A DNA stretch of 21,379 nucleotides, taken from Alphaproteobacteria bacterium UBA7691 (lineage in GTDB: Bacteria > Pseudomonadota > Alphaproteobacteria > Ferrovibrionales > Ferrovibrionaceae). Shown here one piece after another: positions 6,484 through 12,577 of the stretch. Position 1 is the first letter of the stretch, and the number at the start of each line of letters is the position of its first letter. The notes beneath the pieces are model-generated. The model was given only the letters and a program-made list of their open reading frames with translations, made no database searches and was not told where the DNA came from. The DNA lies in contig DLGP01000076.1 of NCBI GenBank assembly GCA_002482765.1, positions 1-21,379 of the forward strand, in the 5' to 3' direction. A program made the translations under genes and the position numbers.

Positions 6484-7424
6484 ATGATATGGGCAAAACA
6501 CCGGAAAAATCCCCCGCCACGGTAGCGGCCAAGCTCGATCCCAAGCCGGCAAACGGCGAGGATGAAGCCTTCCTCGGCGCCGTGGGTGAACGGGTGCGCA
6601 ATGCCCGCGCCCGGCGCGGTATGAGCCGCAAGCTGCTGGCGCGCGATTCCGGGGTTTCCGAACGTTATCTGGCCCAGCTTGAAACCGGCGCCGGCAATAT
6701 CTCGATCCTGCTGCTGCGCCAGATTGCCCGCGCCATGGATTTGCCGATGGGCGATTTTCTCGCCGACCGGCCAAAATACGGCATCGATCAGGCCTTGCTG
6801 CTGCAACAGATTGAAGCCCTCACCCCGGCACAACAGCAGGATTTGCAGAATGTGATCCGCGAGCGCTTCGGCGTTGCCCCGGCAGTGAAGCGGCACATCG
6901 CCTTGATCGGCCTGCGTGGCGCCGGCAAGACCAGCCTGGGCCAGCGCCTGGCCGCCGGGCTGGGGCTGCATTTTGTTGAAATGGCCAAGGAAATCGAGGC
7001 CGAAGCGGGTTTGAGCCTGAACGAGATTTTTGATCTTTACGGCCAGGGTGCCTATCGCCGCTTTGAGCGCCGCGCCCTGGAGCGTGTGACCGCCGAACGC
7101 GCTCCGGCGGTGATTGCCGCACCGGGTTCGCTGCCCTCCGAACCGGGCAGCTTTGCGCATCTGCTGGCCAATTGCTTCACCATCTGGCTCAAGGCCCGCC
7201 CCGAAGAGCATATGGGCCGGGTGATCGCCCAGGGCGACATGCGGCCCATGGCCGGGCAGACCGAAGCCATGGCCGACCTGAAACGTATCCTGGCCCAGCG
7301 CGAAACATTGTATGCCAAGGCCGACATGGCTTTTGACACCGCCGGCAAGGCGCTGGATGACGCCGCCGCCGAATTGCTGGTCGCCTTGCAGGCACATCCG
7401 GGCTGGCTCTCGCCTGCAAAATAA
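6480..7424 (+). CDS. boxR: BoxR-type transcriptional regulator (HTH fused to shikimate-kinase-like domain)
   Basis: A 314-residue two-domain regulator. Residues 33-95 form an XRE-type helix-turn-helix (SRKLLARDSGVSERYLAQLETG), followed by a linker and then a shikimate-kinase-like domain from about 138 with an intact Walker A GLRGAGKTS (144-152). This fusion is diagnostic of BoxR/BzdR regulators, in which the kinase-like domain senses benzoyl-CoA and the HTH represses the catabolic promoters. The first ATG (6480) lies inside the palindromic operator and -10 box. The second, in-frame ATG at 6489 is about where transcription from that -10 would begin, so the real protein may start there (311 residues) from a leaderless mRNA. 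No ribosome site precedes either codon. It is divergent from the flavodoxin-ligase operon and sits 61 bases before boxC. Confidence 0.95.
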   Translation: MHDMGKTPEKSPATVAAKLDPKPANGEDEAFLGAVGERVRNARARRGMSRKLLARDSGVSERYLAQLETGAGNISILLLRQIARAMDLPMGDFLADRPKYGIDQALLLQQIEALTPAQQQDLQNVIRERFGVAPAVKRHIALIGLRGAGKTSLGQRLAAGLGLHFVEMAKEIEAEAGLSLNEIFDLYGQGAYRRFERRALERVTAERAPAVIAAPGSLPSEPGSFAHLLANCFTIWLKARPEEHMGRVIAQGDMRPMAGQTEAMADLKRILAQRETLYAKADMAFDTAGKALDDAAAELLVALQAHPGWLSPAK

Positions 7425-7427
7425 TTC

Positions 7428-7457
7428 TTGCTCGCCCATTAATATGCATTATAATGC
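7428..7457 (+). promoter_or_regulatory. Promoter and palindromic operator of boxCB
   Basis: A second exact copy of GCATTATAATGC lies at 7446-7457, with TATAAT at 7450-7455 and a poor -35 (TTGCTC, 7428-7433) 16 bases upstream. Initiation near 7462 would give a leader of about 24 bases before boxC. A perfect -10 with a poor -35 and an operator over the -10 fits a promoter held off by a repressor and released by inducer. Confidence 0.65.
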
Positions 7458-7485
7458 CTCTCACGAATTCAAGGGGTGAGACGCC

Positions 7486-9162
7486 ATGGCCGAGCAAGCA
7501 GCCACAAACGGAGCCGCAGCTCCGGTGGATTTCCGCACACATCCGGATCAGTACAAACATTGGAAACTCAGCATCGATGGCCCGGTGGCCACATTGGCGC
7601 TGGATGTGCGTGAGGATGGCGGCCTGCGCCCGGGCTATGAACTGAAGCTGAATTCCTACGATCTCGGCGTTGATATCGAATTGCATGATGCCGTGCAGCG
7701 GCTGCGCTTTGAGCATCCGGAAGTGCGCAGCGTGGTGCTGGCTTCGGCCAAGGAGCGGGTTTTCTGCGCCGGCGCCAATATCCGCATGCTGAACCAGTCG
7801 AGCCATGGCTGGAAGGTGAATTTCTGCAAATTCACCAACGAGACCCGTAACGGCATCGAGGAAGCCTCGGCGGAATCACGCCAGACCTATATTGCTGCCG
7901 TGAACGGCGCCTGTGCCGGCGGCGGTTATGAACTGGCGCTGGCCGCCGATTACATCATGATGGCGGATGACGGCAGCACCGCCGTGTCGCTGCCCGAAGT
8001 GCCTTTGCTGGCAGTGCTGCCCGGCACCGGCGGCCTGACCCGCCTGGTGGACAAGCGTTTGGTGCGGCGCGACCGCGCCGATTTTTTCTGCACCCTGGAA
8101 GAAGGCATCAAGGGCAAGCGCGCCGTGGATTGGCGCCTGGTGGATGAAGTGGTGCCGCGCACCCGCATGCAGGATGCGGTGCGCGAACGCGCCCTGGCGC
8201 TGGCTGAAAAGTCGGATCGCCCAGGCGATGCCCAGGGCATCAAACTGCCGCAACTGGCACGCCGGATCGAGGATGCCAGTATCCGCTACAGCCATGTGGA
8301 AGCCCGGCTTGACCGCACCAAGGGCATTGCCGAAATCACCATAAACGGCCCGCAGGCCCCCGCCCCGGCCGGCATTGACGGCATTGATGCCGGCTTCTGG
8401 CCGCTGGCCCTGGCGCGCGAACTGGACGATCTGGTGCTGCATCTGCGCTGCAACGAAGACACGATCGGCATGTGGGTGTTCCGCAGCCAGGGTGATGCCG
8501 ATGCCGTGGCCGCCTATGACGCGCTGCTGGAACAGCATGCCGCCGATTGGCGCATCCGCGAAATCCGTCTGTTCCTCAAGCGCGTGCTGAAACGCATCGA
8601 TGTGTCGTCGCGCAGCATTTTCACACTGATCGAACCCGGCTCGTGCTTCACCGGCACTTTGCTGGAACTGGTGCTTGCCGCTGATCGTTCCTACATGCTT
8701 GATGGCCAGTTTGACGGCGACAACCGGCCGCCCGCCACCATCCGCCTCACCGGGCTGAATTTCGGCGCCTATCCGATGGTCAACGGCCTGTCGCGTCTGG
8801 CGAGCCGTTCGCTCGATGCACCCGAGCGGGCCGAGGCCCTGCGCCAGCAGATCGGCATTGACCTGGATGCCGCCGCCGCCGATGCGGCCGGCCTGGTCAC
8901 CTTCACCCCCGACGATATCGACTGGGAGGATGAGGTGCGCATTGCCATCGAGGAGCGCGCCGCCTTCTCGCCCGATGCGCTCACCGGCATGGAAGCCAGC
9001 TTGCGCTTCGGCGGGCCGGAGACCATGGAGAGCAAAATTTTTGCCCGGCTCACCGCCTGGCAGAACTGGATTTTCCAGCGCCCCAACGCCGTTGGCGAAC
9101 AGGGCGCGCTCAAGCTTTACGGCACCGGCCAGCGTGCCGCCTATGACCGCAGGAGGGTTTGA
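7486..9162 (+). CDS. boxC: Benzoyl-CoA-dihydrodiol lyase / 2,3-epoxybenzoyl-CoA dihydrolase
   Basis: A 558-residue protein of the BoxC family with two crotonase-fold halves. It hydrolytically opens 2,3-epoxybenzoyl-CoA, releasing formate and giving 3,4-dehydroadipyl-CoA semialdehyde in the cytoplasm. The N-terminal half has the thioester oxyanion-hole segments FCAGANIRML (93-102) and GACAGGGYELALAADY (141-156), with SLPEVPLLAVLPGTGGLTRLVD after it. The C-terminal half carries the degenerate crotonase repeat (GSCFTGTLLELVLAADRSYML). An AAGGGGTGAG ribosome site precedes the ATG. boxB starts three bases after the stop, so the two are co-transcribed and probably translated in step. Length and both halves are intact. 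Confidence 0.97.
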   Translation: MAEQAATNGAAAPVDFRTHPDQYKHWKLSIDGPVATLALDVREDGGLRPGYELKLNSYDLGVDIELHDAVQRLRFEHPEVRSVVLASAKERVFCAGANIRMLNQSSHGWKVNFCKFTNETRNGIEEASAESRQTYIAAVNGACAGGGYELALAADYIMMADDGSTAVSLPEVPLLAVLPGTGGLTRLVDKRLVRRDRADFFCTLEEGIKGKRAVDWRLVDEVVPRTRMQDAVRERALALAEKSDRPGDAQGIKLPQLARRIEDASIRYSHVEARLDRTKGIAEITINGPQAPAPAGIDGIDAGFWPLALARELDDLVLHLRCNEDTIGMWVFRSQGDADAVAAYDALLEQHAADWRIREIRLFLKRVLKRIDVSSRSIFTLIEPGSCFTGTLLELVLAADRSYMLDGQFDGDNRPPATIRLTGLNFGAYPMVNGLSRLASRSLDAPERAEALRQQIGIDLDAAAADAAGLVTFTPDDIDWEDEVRIAIEERAAFSPDALTGMEASLRFGGPETMESKIFARLTAWQNWIFQRPNAVGEQGALKLYGTGQRAAYDRRRV

Positions 9163-9165
9163 ACC

Positions 9166-10578
9166 ATGGCAATCGACTACAGCCAGCGTATCCCCAATAA
9201 CGTCAACCTGTCTGACAATCGCCGCCTACAGCGCGCGCTGGAGGAATGGCAACCGAAATTCCTGGATTGGTGGGGCGATATGGGTCCGGCCGGGTTCCAG
9301 GCGCGCGAGGCATATTTGCGCACCGCCATCAGCGTGGATGCCCAGGGCTGGGCCAATTTTGGCTATGTGAAGATGCCGGATTACCGCTGGGGGATTTTTC
9401 TGGCCGAGCCGGAAGCCGGCCGCAAGGTGAATTTCGGCGACCACAAGGGCGAAGCCGCCTGGCAGGAAGTGCCGGGAGAATATCGCGGCGTGCTGCGCCG
9501 CCTGATCGTGACCCAGGGCGATACCGAGCCGGCCTCGGTGGAGCAGCAGCGCCTGCTCGGCCAGACCTGCCCTTCACTCTACGATCTGCGCAACCTGTTC
9601 CAGATCAATGTGGAGGAAGGTCGCCATCTCTGGGCCATGGTCTACCTGCTGGATGCCTATTTCGGCCGCGATGGCCGCGAGGAAGCCGAGGCTTTGTTGC
9701 AGCGCCGCTCCGGCGATGCCGACAAGCCGCGTATCCTCGGCGCCTTCAACGAGGCGACGCCGGACTGGCTCAGCTTCTACATGTTCACATTCTTCACCGA
9801 CCGCGACGGCAAATTCCAGCTCGCCTCGCTGGCTGAAAGCGGCTTCGATCCACTGTCGCGCACCTGCCGCTTCATGCTGACCGAGGAAGCGCACCACATG
9901 TTTGTGGGCGAAACCGGCATCAGCCGCGTGTTACAGCGTACCTGCGAGATCATGCGCGATTTCAAGACCGACGATGTGCGCAAACATGGTGTGATCGATC
10001 TGCCGACACTCCAGAAATATCTCAACTTCCATTTCTCTGTGTCGCTTGACCTGTTCGGTTCGGAAATCTCCACCAATGCCGCCAACTATTACACGATGGG
10101 CATCAAGGGCCGCTTCGAGGAATCGCGCATCGACGACGACCACAAGCTGAGCGATGCGGTTTACAAAGTGTTGGAGCCTCACGGTGACGGCTTCCGCGAA
10201 AAGGAAGAAGCGGCGTTGATCGCCCTGAACGAGCGGCTGCGCGATGATTACGTGGCCGATTGCGCCCGTGGTGTGATGCGCTGGAACCAGGTGATCAAGC
10301 GCGCCGGCATCGATTTTGAACTGAAGCTGCCGCACCGGGCATTTCATCGTCAGATCGGCCAATTCTCGGAATTGCGCGTTGATCCGGCCGGCCGCATCGT
10401 CAGCCAGGCGGAATGGGATGCCCGGCACCATGCTTGGCTGCCCACCGAGGAAGACCGGCTTTATGTCATCAGCCTGATGCGGCCGGTGACCGAGATCGGC
10501 AAATTCGCCAACTGGATCGCCCCGCCGGCCCGCGGCATCAACAACATGCCGGTGGATTTCGAATACGTGCGCGCCTGA
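9166..10578 (+). CDS. boxB: Benzoyl-CoA 2,3-epoxidase, oxygenase component
   Basis: A 470-residue class I di-iron oxygenase that inserts one oxygen atom of O2 into benzoyl-CoA to give the 2,3-epoxide. Candidate metal ligands lie in the expected order: Glu121, the E-x2-H of EEGRHLW (Glu151, His154), acidic residues near 212 (FFTDRDGKFQ), and the E-x2-H of TEEAHHMF (Glu241, His244). From memory of the BoxB structure these sit one residue later than in the Azoarcus protein. The N-terminus IDYSQRIPNNVNLSDNR and the C-terminal NWIAPPARGINNMPVDFEYV are family hallmarks. AGGAGG lies directly upstream, overlapping the end of boxC. The usual electron partner BoxA is not encoded in this window. Confidence 0.97.
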   Translation: MAIDYSQRIPNNVNLSDNRRLQRALEEWQPKFLDWWGDMGPAGFQAREAYLRTAISVDAQGWANFGYVKMPDYRWGIFLAEPEAGRKVNFGDHKGEAAWQEVPGEYRGVLRRLIVTQGDTEPASVEQQRLLGQTCPSLYDLRNLFQINVEEGRHLWAMVYLLDAYFGRDGREEAEALLQRRSGDADKPRILGAFNEATPDWLSFYMFTFFTDRDGKFQLASLAESGFDPLSRTCRFMLTEEAHHMFVGETGISRVLQRTCEIMRDFKTDDVRKHGVIDLPTLQKYLNFHFSVSLDLFGSEISTNAANYYTMGIKGRFEESRIDDDHKLSDAVYKVLEPHGDGFREKEEAALIALNERLRDDYVADCARGVMRWNQVIKRAGIDFELKLPHRAFHRQIGQFSELRVDPAGRIVSQAEWDARHHAWLPTEEDRLYVISLMRPVTEIGKFANWIAPPARGINNMPVDFEYVRA

Positions 10579-10593
10579 TTGTAAAGACTTGCG

Positions 10594-10992
10594 TTAGATT
10601 TTCGCCTGCCCGCTTTGCAGGTTGCGCCATACGCCCTCTGGGTCGTTGGCAATCACCGTCAGATAGGCCCGAGCCGGCTGGTCCGGCTCGGTACGCCCCT
10701 GCTCCCAGTCACGCAGAGTGCCGAGCGGAATCCGGTAGCGTAACGCAAATTCCTCCTGCGTCAGGCCAAGCGCACGGCGCAGCACCCTTATGCGCGGCAA
10801 ATGCTGCGCAGTGTGCAATTGTGCCCGGGTCATCGGCAACGCATCCGGATCGGCAGCGGCAGCACGGCCTACTTGTTCCGCTGTCATGTCGCGCAGACCA
10901 TCATGGGGCAGCAGGCGCTCCTTGCCATCCGCTCCAACCGAAATGACGCTGCCATCAGGGCGCGTTCTGGCGATAATAATGGTCTTGCTCAT
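10594..10992 (-). CDS. HTH (XRE-type) antitoxin partner of BrnT
   Basis: A 132-residue protein with a charged N-terminal half and a C-terminal helix-turn-helix (residues about 68-125), seen as RVLRRALGLTQEEFALRYRI followed by the recognition-helix stretch PLGTLRDWEQGRTEP. This layout is typical of HTH antitoxins encoded directly after BrnT toxins, in place of the more usual BrnA. The ATG at 10992 lies inside the end of the toxin gene (38-base overlap), with a CGGAG-like ribosome site. By analogy it would bind the toxin to neutralise it and repress the promoter, perhaps at the palindrome 11244-11258. It ends 15 bases from the stop of the convergent boxB, and no intrinsic terminator is visible between them. 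Confidence 0.85.
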   Translation of the reverse strand: MSKTIIIARTRPDGSVISVGADGKERLLPHDGLRDMTAEQVGRAAAADPDALPMTRAQLHTAQHLPRIRVLRRALGLTQEEFALRYRIPLGTLRDWEQGRTEPDQPARAYLTVIANDPEGVWRNLQSGQAKI

Positions 10993-11236
10993 GTCGCTCC
11001 GCCCGCCGGGCTGAAATCAACCGGATGCGCTGGCCGCGCTCGGTATAGGTCACATGCAGTATAACGCCGTCGCAGATGGCAATCAGGTTGATCCGCTCTT
11101 CACCATAATCCGCCCGCTGGTCCAACAATTCGATACCAAATGGATCGCGGAAGGCGCCGGTAGCAAAAGCGAATGTCACACCATGGCTGCGTTGATTGGC
11201 AGCAGCTTTGGCTTCATCCCATTCAAATTCTAGCAT
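10955..11236 (-). CDS. brnT: BrnT-family toxin (DUF497)
   Basis: A 93-residue protein beginning MLEFEWDEAKAAANQRSHGV, the hallmark start of BrnT (FEWDxxKaxxNxxKHGVxF). It continues through a DPF/ERINLIAICDGVILHVTYTER core to the C-terminal IRLISARRAERHEQDHYY. BrnT toxins are small RelE-like RNases that inhibit translation; the conserved Arg and Glu residues of ISARRAERHE are present. The ATG at 11236 follows an in-frame GTG at 11239 and either could be used. It overlaps the antitoxin gene, giving toxin-first order as in brnTA operons. The pair sits between boxB and the thioesterase, on the opposite strand, and is most easily read as an insertion beside the box locus. Confidence 0.9.
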   Translation of the reverse strand: MLEFEWDEAKAAANQRSHGVTFAFATGAFRDPFGIELLDQRADYGEERINLIAICDGVILHVTYTERGQRIRLISARRAERHEQDHYYRQNAP

Positions 11237-11243
11237 CACTGAC

Positions 11244-11258
11244 TACTGGTTTCCAGTA
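11244..11258 (-). promoter_or_regulatory. Palindromic operator of the toxin-antitoxin pair
   Basis: TACTGG-TTT-CCAGTA is a perfect 6-bp inverted repeat eight bases upstream of the toxin ATG. On the minus strand a TATACT hexamer (11260-11255) runs into it, so a bound protein would block a -10 element. Autorepression by the HTH antitoxin is inferred from the position. Confidence 0.5.
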
Positions 11259-11357
11259 TACAATGCAAAACCCAACGCCCGCCCGAAATACACCATATAA
11301 GGGCATCCATTGGCAAAGCCTTGCAGCGGCGCCCCTTTTTTTTGTGTGACGCTCGGC

Positions 11358-11363
11358 TATAGT
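11358..11363 (+). promoter_or_regulatory. Possible -10 element implying a leaderless thioesterase transcript
   Basis: TATAGT (5/6 to TATAAT) ends eight bases before the thioesterase ATG at 11372 and no Shine-Dalgarno sequence is visible. A T-rich tract (11335-11343) precedes it, but no clear -35 is found. Initiation would fall on or next to the start codon. Confidence 0.3.
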
Positions 11364-11371
11364 CCGGCGCC

Positions 11372-11836
11372 ATGACACCCAACACATCGCCCTATTCGCC
11401 TGATCGCCCCTTCACCGTCGCGCGCGTGGTGCAATGGGGCGAGGCCGATCCGGCCGGCATCGTCTACACCACACAATTCCTGGATTATGTGATGGAGACG
11501 GTGGAAGCCTTCTGGCGCGAGCGGATCGGCGTCAGCTTCTATCAGTTGCACCAGCAGCATCATCTTGGCTCGCCAACCGTGAGCAGCCGGCTGGATTTCC
11601 AGAAGCCATTACGCTCGGGTGAGGCTTTCACAGTGGAATTGCGTATTCCGCGCCTGAGCCGATCCACCATCACTTTCAGCATCCTGGGCCGCAATCTGGC
11701 CGGCGAAGGCTGCTTCACCGGCGAGCTGGTTTCCTGCATCATCGACGATCAGAAAGTGCGTTCGGTGGCAATCCCGGACTGGATCCGGCAGCCGATTGAA
11801 ACCTACCGCGCCGCCACCGGCGCCGATTTGGACTAA
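11372..11836 (+). CDS. 4HBT-family (hot-dog) acyl-CoA thioesterase
   Basis: A 154-residue single hot-dog-fold protein. The signature VVQWGEADPAGIVYTTQFLDYV (residues 19-40) holds the catalytic Asp26 of 4-hydroxybenzoyl-CoA thioesterase and YbgC-type enzymes. It would hydrolyse an acyl- or aroyl-CoA in the cytoplasm. Its location beside boxB suggests a role in relieving trapped benzoyl-CoA or pathway CoA esters, but this is inference because the family is broad and the BrnT pair intervenes. gpt follows 16 bases later on the same strand and may share its transcript. No ribosome site is evident before the ATG. Confidence 0.88.
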   Translation: MTPNTSPYSPDRPFTVARVVQWGEADPAGIVYTTQFLDYVMETVEAFWRERIGVSFYQLHQQHHLGSPTVSSRLDFQKPLRSGEAFTVELRIPRLSRSTITFSILGRNLAGEGCFTGELVSCIIDDQKVRSVAIPDWIRQPIETYRAATGADLD

Positions 11837-11852
11837 CAGGGGAAAATCGACA

Positions 11853-12356
11853 ATGGCGGACAGCCACGGCTATAACAAATTCTTTCCGGTATCGTGGGAA
11901 GAACTGCATCGCCATTGCAAGGCGCTGGCCTGGCGCCTGCTGGAGCGCGGCCCCTATCAGGGCGTGGTGGCGATCACCCGCGGCGGCCTGGTGCCGGCTG
12001 CCATCGTGGCGCGCGAGTTGAACCTGCGTGTGATCGAAACCATCTCCTGCTCAACCTATAACGAATTGAGCCGTGGCACCCAGGTCAATATCCTGAAACA
12101 GGCCGAGGCAGCTTTGCCTTCGGGTGGCGAAGGCTGGCTGATCGTGGATGACCTGGTGGATACCGGCATCACGGCCAAGGCGGTGCGCCAATTGCTGCCC
12201 AAGGCGCATTTCGCCACCATCTATGCCAAGCCGAATGGCCGCCCGATGGTGGACAGCTACATCACCGAAGTAAGCCAGGATACCTGGATCCTGTTTCCCT
12301 GGGACCAGGAAGCGGTGATGAGCAAACCCATCGTGGAATTGAAGCAGCAGGGCTGA
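11853..12356 (+). CDS. gpt: Xanthine (guanine) phosphoribosyltransferase
   Basis: A 167-residue type I phosphoribosyltransferase for purine salvage, transferring phosphoribose from PRPP to xanthine and guanine. The PRPP-binding signature is LIVDDLVDTGITA (96-108). VAITRGGLVPAAIVAREL (39-56) carries the conserved Arg-Gly-Gly, and WILFPWD (145-151) is the base-binding end typical of Gpt. The ATG at 11853 is chosen for its AGGGG ribosome site about ten bases upstream and because the extra upstream frame lies inside the thioesterase gene. The hairpin at 12421-12442 followed by eight T may end its transcript. Confidence 0.94.
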   Translation: MADSHGYNKFFPVSWEELHRHCKALAWRLLERGPYQGVVAITRGGLVPAAIVARELNLRVIETISCSTYNELSRGTQVNILKQAEAALPSGGEGWLIVDDLVDTGITAKAVRQLLPKAHFATIYAKPNGRPMVDSYITEVSQDTWILFPWDQEAVMSKPIVELKQQG

Positions 12357-12381
12357 GATTAGGGCTGCGCGGTTTGGCTCT

Positions 12382-12523
12382 GCATCGCTCACTCCGCCCA
12401 GAACCCACAACACAGCCGTCATGGTACGCGAAGGCGTACCATCCACGTTTTTTTTAACAAAAAGCACTCGTGGATGGTCGGCCTACGCCGACCATGACGA
12501 CTTTGTTGTGCGAGCGAGCGAAT
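12382..12523. repeat. REPIN-like nested palindromic element
   Basis: Two hairpins, ATGGTACGC/GCGTACCAT (12421-12442) and ATGGTCGGC/GCCGACCAT (12474-12495), lie inside a larger inverted repeat. GTCATGG...CCATCCACG (12418-12447) is answered by CGTGGATGG...CCATGAC (12469-12498), and the symmetry extends weakly outwards (CACAACACAG near 12406 against CTTTGTTGTG near 12501, and CGCTC motifs at both ends). The stems differ by paired changes that keep base pairing. Two inverted REP hairpins around a short spacer is the REPIN arrangement. It fills most of the gap between gpt and the membrane-protein gene. Confidence 0.7.
12421..12455 (+). terminator. Possible rho-independent terminator of gpt within the REPIN-like element
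   Basis: The perfect 9-bp stem 12421-12442 with loop GAAG is followed, after five bases, by eight consecutive T (12448-12455). It lies 65 bases past the gpt stop. The gap between stem and T-run is longer than ideal. Confidence 0.45.
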
Positions 12524-12548
12524 GCTTTCTGACGCACGCATGAAGCAC

Positions 12549-12560
12549 CCCGGGCATGAC
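12549..12560. repeat. Half copy of the CCCGGGCATGAC dispersed repeat
   Basis: CCCGGGCATGAC followed by AAGAAA matches 139-150 and its flank (CCCGGGCATGAC, then GAAGAAA). Here the left arm of the palindrome is missing. Confidence 0.45.
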
Positions 12561-12577
12561 AAGAAATCACGAAGCGA

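Noticed and set aside
6890..7424. Separate shikimate kinase gene (aroK)
   Set aside because: The Walker A and kinase-like region is in frame with the HTH domain. The fusion is the known BoxR/BzdR architecture, and there is no internal start with a ribosome site.
6417..7439. Minus-strand open frame of 340 codons opposite boxR
   Set aside because: boxR has both diagnostic domains on the plus strand. The minus frame is low-complexity Gly/Gln/Ala sequence and would run through the operator.
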